From NCBI GenBank assembly GCA_041402125.1, contig JAWKSY010000006.1, positions 1-64,000 of the forward strand: DNA of 64,000 nt, in the 5' to 3' direction. Of the stretch, positions 46,042 through 54,067 are shown piece after piece. The notes beneath the pieces were generated by a model. It saw only the letters and a program-made list of their open reading frames with translations. It searched no databases and was not told the origin of the DNA. Position numbers and translations under genes: made by a program. Source of the DNA: JAWKSY01 sp041402125. Lineage in GTDB: Bacteria; Planctomycetota; GCA-002687715; DRQF01. Numbering within the stretch: position 1 is the first letter of the stretch; every line of letters begins with the position of its first letter.

Positions 46042-46818
46042 TCAGCTCGCGGCGAGGCGGCTCAGGAGGATCTCGCCGTTCTCCCGGAAGAAGTCGCGGT
46101 CGATGTGCTCCCAGTCGTGATCGAACAGGAAGGTGCCGCGGTAGCGGTGGCCGCCGAGATCGAAGCGGACGAACTCATCCACGACGGACGGCAACTCGGC
46201 GAGCCGATCGGCGTGGCGATGTCGGAGGACGGCGACCGCGTTCTGATAGTGGAAGGACTCGTCGCGGACGAGGAGGCGGATGAAGCGCATCAGCCGGGGA
46301 TCCGTCATGCGGCGGTAGAGCTCGAAGTCGACGAAGTAGGCGCGCGTCGTCGCGAGCTCGTCGTAGGCGAAGAGAGCGGCGAGCCGGAACTCGTCGTCGA
46401 GGAAGCGATCGATCGGCTCGAACTCGGGTTCGCGCGCCGCGACCCGGGCCGCGACCTCGTCCGCATCGGCGCCGTAGAGCCGGCAGTAGAGCTCGAGAAA
46501 CCCGCGGTAGTGGTTCATCTCGTCGCGGTACCAGGCCTCCTCGAAGGCGCGGAACTCGGGCGAGAAGTCGACGCCTCCCGCCGCGAGATGGCGGTGGAGA
46601 TTGCGCGCGTCGTACTCGGCGCAGATGTCGAACCAGAAGAAGGGTTCGAGCTCGGCGACCTCCGCGTCGTCGAGCGCGACGTCGGCGCGCTCCAGCCCCT
46701 CGAGGAGATCGCGGGCGCACCAGTCGCCGGTCCTGGGCGCGAAGGGCTCCGGGGCCCGGCGACGGGCGAGTTCGCGATCGAGGCCGTCGAGGGTGTCGCG
46801 ATCGAGGTCGGTCGTCAC
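46042..46818 (-). CDS. Ferritin-like diiron protein
   Basis: This 258-residue all-helical protein carries a complete four-helix diiron site: Glu68 (CAEYDARN), Glu100-x2-His103 (YRDEMNHYRGF), Glu154 (AYDELATTR) and Glu187-x2-His190 (VRDESFHYQN). This E / ExxH / E / ExxH pattern is shared by ferritin-like oxygenases, acyl-ACP desaturases and AurF-type N-oxygenases. It lacks a signal peptide and is probably a cytoplasmic oxygenase or desaturase-like enzyme. Substrate is unknown. The start is a GTG preceded by GGGAGG. No redox partner is encoded nearby. Confidence 0.75.
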   Translation of the reverse strand: MTTDLDRDTLDGLDRELARRRAPEPFAPRTGDWCARDLLEGLERADVALDDAEVAELEPFFWFDICAEYDARNLHRHLAAGGVDFSPEFRAFEEAWYRDEMNHYRGFLELYCRLYGADADEVAARVAAREPEFEPIDRFLDDEFRLAALFAYDELATTRAYFVDFELYRRMTDPRLMRFIRLLVRDESFHYQNAVAVLRHRHADRLAELPSVVDEFVRFDLGGHRYRGTFLFDHDWEHIDRDFFRENGEILLSRLAAS

Positions 46819-46855
46819 CGTCCACCTCCCCGCTCGAAAGGAGACCGGAAAGAAT

Positions 46856-46887
46856 CAGGGCCGGGCAGTCTTCACTGCCCGGCCCTG
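46856..46887 (-). terminator. Terminator after tRNA-fMet
   Basis: A perfect 14-bp stem (46856-46869 with 46874-46887) and a GAAG loop on the minus strand lies 7 bases beyond the tRNA 3' end. On that strand it is followed by ATTCTTT. This is the strongest terminator hairpin in the window. Confidence 0.75.
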
Positions 46888-46894
46888 GTTCGAG

Positions 46895-46967
<73 letters not shown>

Positions 46968-46977
46968 GCGTGAGGGG

Positions 46978-47005
46978 ATGATAGGACGGTTCAGAGTCCG
47001 TTCAA
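46978..47005 (-). promoter_or_regulatory. Sigma70-type promoter of tRNA-fMet
   Basis: On the minus strand TTGAAC (47000-47005) and TATCAT (46978-46983) are separated by 16 bases, matching TTGACA and TATAAT at 4 and 5 of 6 positions. The -10 is 10 bases from the tRNA 5' end. The -35 lies within the last codons of the upstream gene (stop 46991). Confidence 0.65.
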
Positions 47006-49897
47006 GAACGCGCGCAACGTTTTTTGGTCGTTGCGCTTGCCGCGCCACCACTCCGCGACGGCCGCGGCGTGGGCGGCCCAGGCCTCGGGGGCGTCGCCCT
47101 CGGGCGCCGTCAGCGCGGCGAGCGCCGCGTCCGCGCCGACGAGACGTCGCAGCATCGCATCGATCGCGCGCCGACGCGCCGCATCGAGGTCCGGAGCGAG
47201 GAGCGTCGCGACGAGCGCTCGCGGCGCGGCGACGCCGCTCTTCGCGAGCGCCGCCCGCGCCGCCTCGGCGTCGCCTTCCACCGGCACCGCGGCCACGAGG
47301 GCCGAGAGGGCCTCCGCGCCGGAGACGAGCTCGTCGAGGGCGCCGAAGGAGTTCCCTCCCGCGTCGCGGACGATCTCCAAAGCCGCGCGGGCGGCGACCG
47401 GATCCCAGGTCTCGGCCCGGGCCGCTCGCAGGACCGCGGTCACGCGGGCCCGATCCGCCTCGGTCCAGCCCGCGGCCGCGAGGTCGAGCGCCTCGAGCCG
47501 GCGCAGGGTCTCGCGGGCGTCGGAGCGCGAGTCGTCGACCCGCGCGAGGATCGCGAGCGCCTCCTCCTTCGGACCGCGCTCGGCGTCCGCCTCGAGAAGC
47601 GCCACGGCTTCCGCGCTGCGTCCGGACTCGTAGTGGAGCCGGGCCAGGCGTCGCGTCGCCGCGACCCGGGCCGCGGCATCGACGCCTTCCGCCTCGGGGG
47701 CGGCGAGAGCGGTCAGATCGGCGACGAGACGCGCCCGCAGCGCGTCCGCCGCGGCGGCGTCCTCGGCCCGCCCGAGCAGGCGGTCGAGCAGCGTCGCCCG
47801 CCGTCGCAGGAGGGCCGCGTTGCCGGGGGTCGCGGTCACGCGGCGGTCGAGCTCGGCGAGGGCCACCGTCCATCCCTGCGCATCGTCGCCGGCCTCGCGC
47901 CACCGCAGGACGAGGTCGCGGGCGACGGGAAGATCGACGCCCAGCGGCACCGGCGGGGCCGCGGTCGCGAGAGCGAGCGCGCGGTCTCCCGCGAGCGCGG
48001 CGGCGACGGCGAAGCTGGGCTCGGACTTCTCCGCGAGGCGACCGGCGAGGCTCCACAGCCCCGGCGCCTCCTTCCCGTAGGCGTCGAGGATGGCGCCCAT
48101 CACCGGCCGCGCCCCGGCGGGGAGCGCGGGCTGCGCGAGGATCCAGGTCTCGAGGATCTCGCGACGGGCGGGCTCGGGCTTCGCGGCCAGCGCGAGCGCG
48201 GTCGCGAGCTTCACCTCCGGCCCCCCGCCGTTGGCGAGCGCCTTCCGGAAGGCGTCCAGCAGCGTGCCGCGCAGCTCGTCGCCGAGACCCTCGACGCCGA
48301 GCGCTCGTTCCGCGACGCCGGCGACGCGGCGGCGCGTCTCGAGGTCGTCGTGACGGAAGGACTCGACGATGCGGGCGACGGCGTCGGAACCGACGCGCTG
48401 GGGATTCTCGGCCAGCACCGCCCCGAAGGCCTCGACGAGGCGGAGACGGGTGATCCCGTCCTTCTCCTCGACCATGGCGGCGGCGAGGCCGCCGAGCGCG
48501 TCGACGTCCGTCGCCGCGGCGACGGACTTCACGAGGCGCGTGCAGGTGGCGGCGGCCGAGCCGCGGACCTTGGCGTCGGGATCCCGGAGCGCGCGCAGGA
48601 TGAGCGACTCGCCTCCCGCCCCGACGGCGGCGGCCTCGAGCAGCGCGACGCGGACGTCCACCCACTCCGGCTGGGCCGCGCGGGGCTCGGCGCAGGCGAA
48701 GGTCATGAAGGACTCGAGTCGAGCGAAGTCCTCGACGAAGCCGCTGGCGCGGATGGCCGCGAGACGCGTCCGCAGGAGGTCGGCGCGGGGCTCGCCCTCG
48801 GTGGCGGCCAGCGCGAGCCGCCCCACCCGACGACGGAGTTCCTCGGGGGTGCCCCGGGCGAGCGCGGCCGATCCGGCCAGGGCGTCGCGCAACAGGGCGG
48901 CGTCGAGGACGCCCTCCTGCTCGCGCGTCTCGACCGCGGCCAGGAGCCGCCCCAGGGCCTCGCCGCGGGGTTCCGCCGCGAGGCCGCCGGACATGCCCTC
49001 GATCGCGACCAGCGCCGTCTTGCGGATCTCGGGATCTCCCTTCAGCAGGAAGAGGACGGGCGGGTTCCCGGCGTCGCGCATCAGGGCGATGAGCTGACGG
49101 ACCTCCTCGCGACGTTCGCCGCGGAGTCGCTCGGCCTCGGCCCGGGCCTCGTCGAGCGAGACGCGGAACGCGGCCTCGATCGTCAGGCGGGGCGGATCCT
49201 CGGGGCCCGAGACGCGCGCGACCCAGGCCTCCCAGGCGTCGGGATCGCGGAACCGGGCGGCCTCGCGGACGAGGGTCGACAGGGCCGCGGCGAGTTCGCC
49301 GGCCCCGCCGGCGGGCAGCGCCGTCTGATGTTCCCGCCAGAAGGCGACGAGGCGGAGGGCCGCCTCGTGACGCTCGACGTCGGGCTCGCGCCCGGAAGCG
49401 TCCCGCAATCCGTTGACCATCGCGGGATAGACGGCGCAGAGGGCGGCGAAGCCCTTCGGGGCGCCGAGATGGCGCGCCAGGGCGAGGTCGAGCTCGGCGA
49501 GGATGGATTCGGTCTCGTGGAAGGCGCGCAGCACCGATCCGGCGACGTTGCCGCGCGTGGCCTCGTCGAAGCGCTGCGCTCCGAGCGCGTCGAGATAGGC
49601 GCCGACCATGTCCCGCTGGCCCTTCTCGCTCATGGCGAGTCCGACCGCGAGGAAGACGTTCGGGCGGACCGTCTCGAGGCGCGCGAGGCCGCGGAGCTCG
49701 TCGTGCGACTTGTCGAACTTGTCCCAGACCTCGACGACCTGCTTGCTGAGCTCCCAGAAGGCCTGCTCGGAGCGCTTGATCTTCGCGAGCTCCTCCTGCT
49801 GCGGCGTGATCTCGCCCACGTGCACGGCCGCGCGGAGCGGCGAGACGCCGGCCGCGAGGGCGATGAGGAGCGCGAGGATCGGGGCGAGGAGGCGCAT
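46991..49897 (-). CDS. Large exported protein with HEAT/TPR-like helical repeats
   Basis: I do not recognise a named family. The 968-residue protein starts with a signal peptide (RLLAPILALLIALAAGVSPL). The remainder is helical and Ala/Glu/Arg-rich, with repeated pairs of helices that look HEAT-like in the middle (LRALRDPDAKVRGSAAATCT, LVEAFGAVLAENPQRVGS, VARIVESFRHDDLETRRRVA) and TPR-like toward the end (LARLHYESGRSAEAVALLEA). Such scaffolds bind other proteins. It acts outside the cytoplasm, probably in the periplasm. I chose the ATG at 49897 for the signal peptide; an upstream ATG at 50005 adds an unlikely extension. Confidence 0.75.
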   Translation of the reverse strand: MRLLAPILALLIALAAGVSPLRAAVHVGEITPQQEELAKIKRSEQAFWELSKQVVEVWDKFDKSHDELRGLARLETVRPNVFLAVGLAMSEKGQRDMVGAYLDALGAQRFDEATRGNVAGSVLRAFHETESILAELDLALARHLGAPKGFAALCAVYPAMVNGLRDASGREPDVERHEAALRLVAFWREHQTALPAGGAGELAAALSTLVREAARFRDPDAWEAWVARVSGPEDPPRLTIEAAFRVSLDEARAEAERLRGERREEVRQLIALMRDAGNPPVLFLLKGDPEIRKTALVAIEGMSGGLAAEPRGEALGRLLAAVETREQEGVLDAALLRDALAGSAALARGTPEELRRRVGRLALAATEGEPRADLLRTRLAAIRASGFVEDFARLESFMTFACAEPRAAQPEWVDVRVALLEAAAVGAGGESLILRALRDPDAKVRGSAAATCTRLVKSVAAATDVDALGGLAAAMVEEKDGITRLRLVEAFGAVLAENPQRVGSDAVARIVESFRHDDLETRRRVAGVAERALGVEGLGDELRGTLLDAFRKALANGGGPEVKLATALALAAKPEPARREILETWILAQPALPAGARPVMGAILDAYGKEAPGLWSLAGRLAEKSEPSFAVAAALAGDRALALATAAPPVPLGVDLPVARDLVLRWREAGDDAQGWTVALAELDRRVTATPGNAALLRRRATLLDRLLGRAEDAAAADALRARLVADLTALAAPEAEGVDAAARVAATRRLARLHYESGRSAEAVALLEADAERGPKEEALAILARVDDSRSDARETLRRLEALDLAAAGWTEADRARVTAVLRAARAETWDPVAARAALEIVRDAGGNSFGALDELVSGAEALSALVAAVPVEGDAEAARAALAKSGVAAPRALVATLLAPDLDAARRRAIDAMLRRLVGADAALAALTAPEGDAPEAWAAHAAAVAEWWRGKRNDQKTLRAFLNGL

Positions 49898-50132
49898 GGG
49901 AGCGACCGGACTCCGGCGGTTTCGGGGTTTCTCGGCGGACGATGCGACGCGCACGCACGGCCCCCCGTTCCACGCCGAGAAACCGGAGGGCATCGTTCGA
50001 ATCACGGAGTCGCAACGAACGGGCGCGGCCGAATCGGGGCTCCACCCACCCCTACATCGGCATCGTGCGCACCCTTCTTGTCGCCGCCGCGCACGTTATA
50101 CGCGATCGCGCCGGAGGGGACTCGATTTTTTC

Positions 50133-50993
50133 TCAGGCCGGAAGATCGGACTCGAGGAGGTGACGCAGCGCGTTCCGGGTCGACTCGTCGAGCCCTCCGG
50201 AACGCTCCGCCACGCGGAGCGTGGCCCGGAACAGGGCCCGCAGGAGGGCGCCGTCGCCGGGAAGGTCCTCGCCGACGGCGAGGTGCGCCGCGACGACCCG
50301 CTCGTCCCCTCGCGCCAGGGGCCCGGTGAGCGCCGCCTCGGCCCCGACCCGGAGGACGTCCCCGACCGCGCGCTCGGCGAGCGAGCCCGCGACGGCGCGC
50401 GCGTCGTCGGCATCGAGCCCCGCGCGCTCGAGATCCCGCCGCGCGAGATCGAGGAGCGCCACGATCGCGTTGCTCGCCACCGCCGCGCCGCGATGGTAGC
50501 GCACGCGCTCCTCCTCCGCGACGAGGAGCGGTCGCGCCCCGGCCGCCCGGCAGGCCGCGGCGAGTTCCTCCGTCGCCGCGCCGCGCAGCCCGCAGAAGAC
50601 GCCGCGGAGCGCCTCGCTTCCGGACTCGGCGGCCGGGAAGGGCCGCAGGGGGTGGAGGACGGCGACGCGGTAGCCGCGCGCCGCGAAGGGATCGAGGACG
50701 TCGATGCCGGCGGCGCCGGAGAGGTGCAGGGCGAGCCTCTCCGACCCGTCGGGGGGCGCCAGCGAGGCGGCGCGGGCGCTGAGTTCGCGCAGGGCATCGT
50801 CGCGCGGGGCGACGACGACCCACGCGGCGCGTTCGAGGGCGCGGCGGAGTCCCTCCTCCCCCACCTCGTCGACCCCCGCCCGGGGACCACGCGACCAGAC
50901 GATCCGCGGACGCGCCGTGGCCGCCGCGAGCGCCGCGCCGACCGAGAGGCCGGCCCGCGAGGGGGCGAGGACGGCGATCGGTCCGGGGCTCAC
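50133..50993 (-). CDS. DUF2520-like NAD(P)-binding protein
   Basis: This 286-residue protein has a Rossmann-like start (GPIAVLAPSRAGLSVGAALA) and then WVVVAPRDDALRELSA and LALHLSGAAGIDVLDPFAA. The phrase VAVLHPLRPFPA corresponds to the conserved H-P-L motif of the Rossmann-like/DUF2520 family, related to pyrroline-5-carboxylate and ketopantoate reductases. ERVRYHRGAAVASNAIVALL begins the C-terminal helical domain. The GTG start at 50993 overlaps the spoVG stop. The nucleotide loop lacks a clean GxGxxG, so cofactor use is uncertain. Confidence 0.75.
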   Translation of the reverse strand: MSPGPIAVLAPSRAGLSVGAALAAATARPRIVWSRGPRAGVDEVGEEGLRRALERAAWVVVAPRDDALRELSARAASLAPPDGSERLALHLSGAAGIDVLDPFAARGYRVAVLHPLRPFPAAESGSEALRGVFCGLRGAATEELAAACRAAGARPLLVAEEERVRYHRGAAVASNAIVALLDLARRDLERAGLDADDARAVAGSLAERAVGDVLRVGAEAALTGPLARGDERVVAAHLAVGEDLPGDGALLRALFRATLRVAERSGGLDESTRNALRHLLESDLPA

Positions 50994-51532
50994 CGTCGGT
51001 CGCGCCCGCGCGTCGTGCCCGGAAAGCGCCCCGGGGCGAGCGGGAGCGGACCGGGATCGATCAGACGGAACTCCGTCGTCTCGCCGGTCCGGAGGTAGGG
51101 GCCACCCGCCGCCGGTCGCGGTCCGCCGGACTCCTCCGCCGCCTGGCGCGGCGCCTCGTCCGCGTCCTCGCGGACGCGGTGGTAGGCCTCGAGGATCGCC
51201 TCGTGGATGCTCTCGCGGAATCCGGCGTTGATCGGATGGGCGACGTCGATGAAGTCGTGGGTGCGATCGCCGCCGCGACGCGGCGCCGAGGGACTCCGCT
51301 CGCCGCAATCCGAGCAGTAGCGAGCGCGGACCGGCTGCTTCGACCCGCAGCCCGCGCAGCGTCGCGCGACCTGCCGCGACGGCATGGCGACGAAGAGGCC
51401 GTGGGGCCCGTCGATGAGTTTGAGGTCGTGGACCACGAAGACGTCGTCGAAGGTGACGCTGCAGAAGGCGCGGAGGCGGTCTCGACGGCCCTCGTCCGGC
51501 ACGAGCTTCACCTTGACGTCGGTGATTTGCAT
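50990..51532 (-). CDS. spoVG: SpoVG-family regulator with inserted zinc ribbon
   Basis: This 180-residue protein contains the SpoVG fold: MQITDVKVKLVPDEGRRDRL, AFCSVTFDDVFVVHDLKLID and LFVAMPSRQ, then IDVAHPINAGFRESIHEAIL. Between the two conserved halves (residues about 55-90) lies an insertion with C59-x2-C62 and C73-x2-C76, a probable zinc ribbon. Typical SpoVG proteins are about 85-100 residues, so this one is longer through this insertion and a disordered C-terminal tail. SpoVG proteins bind nucleic acid and regulate gene expression. I recall similar zinc-bearing SpoVG in planctomycetes. Confidence 0.85.
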   Translation of the reverse strand: MQITDVKVKLVPDEGRRDRLRAFCSVTFDDVFVVHDLKLIDGPHGLFVAMPSRQVARRCAGCGSKQPVRARYCSDCGERSPSAPRRGGDRTHDFIDVAHPINAGFRESIHEAILEAYHRVREDADEAPRQAAEESGGPRPAAGGPYLRTGETTEFRLIDPGPLPLAPGRFPGTTRGRDRR

Positions 51533-51557
51533 CAAGCGGGCCTCCGCGGGATTCGCG

Positions 51558-52409
51558 TCAGCTTCGCACCGCCGATTCCACGACGAACGCATTCCGTCCC
51601 ATCCTCGCCCGCACGCGGGCCGCCGTCTCGCGCGCCACGTCGCGATCCGGCTGCGGGAGGAATATGGTCGAACCACTCCCCGAGAGGCGCGCATCCGGCT
51701 CGTCGAGCTCGACGAAGAACGCGTCGAGTTCGGGATGGAGCCGCCGCGCGGGCGCTTCGAGGCGATTGAAGAGGGCCGGGTCGCCGGGCGCGATCGAACG
51801 ATCCCAGGCCATTCTCCGCAGGAGAGCGTAGCTGGACCGGGGCCGCTCCGGCAATCTCAGAGCGCCGAAAACGGGCCCGGTGGGCACGTGGATACCCGGC
51901 AGGACGAGGACGAAGGCCAGCCGGGGCCCCCGCGGCAAGGGCGAGACGAGCTCCCCCCGGCCGCGGCAGAGCGCGGTCCCGCCCCGGGCGAAGAAGGCCG
52001 TGTCCGACCCGACCTCCGCCGCCACCGACTCGATCTCCCGGGGGTCCAGACCGAGACCGTGGAGCCGGTCGAGCCCGCGGAGGACCGCCGTCGCGTCGCT
52101 CGAGCCGCCGCCGAGCCCGCCGCCGGCCGGGATGCGCTTGCGGATCCGGACGACCGCGTCCAGCGGGCGGTCGAGACGGCGCTCCAGGGCCCGCAGGGCC
52201 CGGAGCGCGAGGTTGTCCTCACCGAGGTCGAGGGCCGGGTCGTCGATCTCGAGACGGGTCTCCGCCGCGCGCTCGAGCTCGATCTCGTCGGCGAGGTCGA
52301 TCTCGTGCATCACGGTCTCGATCTCGTGATAACCGTCCGGACGTCGGGCCGGGACCTCGAGGAAGAGGTTGATCTTGGCGTGGGCGAGCTCGCGGACGGA
52401 CCGGCTCAA
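51558..52409 (-). CDS. ispE: 4-diphosphocytidyl-2-C-methyl-D-erythritol kinase
   Basis: This 283-residue GHMP kinase phosphorylates CDP-ME in the MEP isoprenoid pathway. Motifs are AHAKINLFLEVPARRPDGYH near the start, the ATP loop IPAGGGLGGGSSDATAVLRG, and the third motif ARLSGSGSTIFLPQ. It starts at a TTG that overlaps the folK stop (TTGA), leaving the conserved AKINL about ten residues from the start, as in other IspE proteins. Other MEP genes are not in the window. It lies 25 bases upstream of spoVG. Confidence 0.95.
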   Translation of the reverse strand: MSRSVRELAHAKINLFLEVPARRPDGYHEIETVMHEIDLADEIELERAAETRLEIDDPALDLGEDNLALRALRALERRLDRPLDAVVRIRKRIPAGGGLGGGSSDATAVLRGLDRLHGLGLDPREIESVAAEVGSDTAFFARGGTALCRGRGELVSPLPRGPRLAFVLVLPGIHVPTGPVFGALRLPERPRSSYALLRRMAWDRSIAPGDPALFNRLEAPARRLHPELDAFFVELDEPDARLSGSGSTIFLPQPDRDVARETAARVRARMGRNAFVVESAVRS

Positions 52410-52948
52410 GACGCCGGATTCTCCACCGGGCGGGGCGCCTGCCACCAGTCCGCGGGCGCGACCTCGCCGAGGATGCCCTCCCATCCGACCCGGGCCGCGA
52501 GTTCGGACAGGGTCCGCCCCGCCTCGGGATGCCGGAGGTCCGGGGCGACGGCGGCCGCCGGAGCGAGGACGAAGGCGCGGTCGAGCATCCGGGGATGCGG
52601 GACGCCCAGGGCCGGCTCGCGGAGCCGGCGCTCGCCGAAGATGAGGATGTCGAGGTCGAGGGTGCGCGGGCCGTTCCGCTCGCCGCGCTCCCGGCCCCGC
52701 CGGCGTTCGAGGTCCTGCAGCAGGTCGAGGAGCTCGCGGGGTTCGAGCGTGCAGCGGAGCGCGACGGCTCCGTTCAGGTAGGCGCCCTGCCCCTCCGGTC
52801 CGCCCCAGGCTTCGGTCTCGAACAGCGGCGACACCGCCACGATCTCGAGTCCCGGTCGCGTCGCGAGCGCCGCGACGGCAAAGCGGAGGTGTCCGACCCG
52901 GTCCCCGAGGTTGGACCCCATCGAGACGAGGACGGTCTCCGGCTTCAA
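52406..52948 (-). CDS. folK: 2-amino-4-hydroxy-6-hydroxymethyldihydropteridine pyrophosphokinase
   Basis: This 180-residue enzyme adds pyrophosphate to the pterin in folate synthesis. Signatures are VLVSMGSNLGDRVGHLRFAV, SPLFETEAWG and ERNGPRTLDLDILIFGER, the conserved HPPK loop with the two metal-binding Asp residues, then VPHPRMLDRAFVLAPAA. It starts at a TTG overlapping the pssA stop by four bases (TTGA). Length fits the family. Confidence 0.95.
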   Translation of the reverse strand: MKPETVLVSMGSNLGDRVGHLRFAVAALATRPGLEIVAVSPLFETEAWGGPEGQGAYLNGAVALRCTLEPRELLDLLQDLERRRGRERGERNGPRTLDLDILIFGERRLREPALGVPHPRMLDRAFVLAPAAAVAPDLRHPEAGRTLSELAARVGWEGILGEVAPADWWQAPRPVENPAS

Positions 52949-53823
52949 ATGAGTGACTCCCCGTCCACCGTGGACCGCCCGCGGACCAGGTTGTGGAGGT
53001 ACATCAGGGGTCCGGAGAGCGCGTAGCCCGCCATGATCACCGCGATGCCGAGCGGCGGCTTGTAGGCGATGGCGAAGATCGCGACGACCACGAGGAAGAG
53101 GTGCGCGAAGTTGCGGCGTTCGGTCAGGACGACGTTGACGAAGTGGATGTAGGGGAGCTTCGTCCACATCAGGAAGCCGAGGATGGCGGCCATCCAGGGG
53201 CAGACCGCCCGGATGACGTCGTCCACCTCCTGGAAGTCGCGCTCGCAGTAGAGATACACGAGCGACGCGAGCCCCGCCGCCGCGGCCGGACTGGGGAGCC
53301 CGCGGAAGGCGCGGTGGTCGTCGTCCCCCTCGGAGGCCTCGACGTTGAAGCGGGCCAGCCGCAGGACGGCGCCGAAGAGGTAGAAGGCGGACAGGATGAG
53401 CGCGAGCTTGCCCGAGGCGCCGAATTCGAGCTGGAAGAGCGCGTTGAACATCAACACCGGCAAGAGGCCGAAGGAGATGACGTCGGACAGGGAGTCCATC
53501 TGGACCCCGAAGTCGGACTCGCTCTTGGTCAGACGGGCGACCTTGCCGTCCATGAAGTCGAAGAAGGCGGCCGCGAGCTGCGCCCAGACCGCCTTGACGA
53601 GGAAGCCGTACCATTCGGCCCGGGCGTCGGCGATGCGCTCGCCGATGGCCAGCGCGTCCTCCGAGTCGGGCCCCAGGAGGGCGTACTGGCCGGAGAGCGC
53701 CTCGGCGATCCCGTGCGACCGGGACGCGGCGATGACGTAGGTCACGCCGAGCAGACCGCAGAAGGTGTTGCCCAGCGTGACGAGGGTCGGCAGCGCCGAC
53801 AGGGACTTCAGGGGCGTGGCCAT
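52945..53823 (-). CDS. pssA: CDP-diacylglycerol-serine O-phosphatidyltransferase family enzyme
   Basis: This 292-residue membrane enzyme makes phosphatidylserine from CDP-diacylglycerol and serine. The CDP-alcohol phosphotransferase motif is DGKVARLTKSESDFGVQMDS, extending to a third conserved Asp after LS, with all three Asp and the Arg in place. Several membrane helices follow. ALPTLVTLGNTFCGLLGV at the N-terminus is typical of the PssA type II group. The gene heads an overlapped operon with folK and ispE. Phosphatidylglycerol-type substrates cannot be wholly excluded. Confidence 0.92.
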   Translation of the reverse strand: MATPLKSLSALPTLVTLGNTFCGLLGVTYVIAASRSHGIAEALSGQYALLGPDSEDALAIGERIADARAEWYGFLVKAVWAQLAAAFFDFMDGKVARLTKSESDFGVQMDSLSDVISFGLLPVLMFNALFQLEFGASGKLALILSAFYLFGAVLRLARFNVEASEGDDDHRAFRGLPSPAAAAGLASLVYLYCERDFQEVDDVIRAVCPWMAAILGFLMWTKLPYIHFVNVVLTERRNFAHLFLVVVAIFAIAYKPPLGIAVIMAGYALSGPLMYLHNLVRGRSTVDGESLI

Positions 53824-53979
53824 CGGCTCGGATCGCCCTCCATCGCGACACGGCGGGCGTCCCCGCCTCTCCCCGTTCCGGGGACTTCGACTCCCGCCTC
53901 TTAACCACCGTCGCGCGGCGGCGCAACCGGTCGCCCCGACCCGCCCCCCGTCGACTCCAAGAACTTTCGTCGCAAGGGC

Positions 53980-54008
53980 TTTACAGCGATTGCCCTACAG
54001 GACATAAG
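53980..54008 (+). promoter_or_regulatory. Candidate sigma70 promoter of eno
   Basis: TTTACA (53980-53985) and CATAAG (54003-54008) are separated by 17 bases, matching the -35 and -10 consensus at 5 and 4 of 6 positions. The eno ATG is 59 bases downstream, with GGAGAGG before it. Confidence 0.5.
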
Positions 54009-54067
54009 AGGGAGCGCATCCGCCGCGGTGAGCGGGGGCGCCACAATTCCGGAGAGGTTCCGATCCG

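Noticed and set aside
50084..50110. Promoter TATAAC on the minus strand upstream of 46991-49897
   Set aside because: There is a fair -10 box but no acceptable -35 at the right distance.
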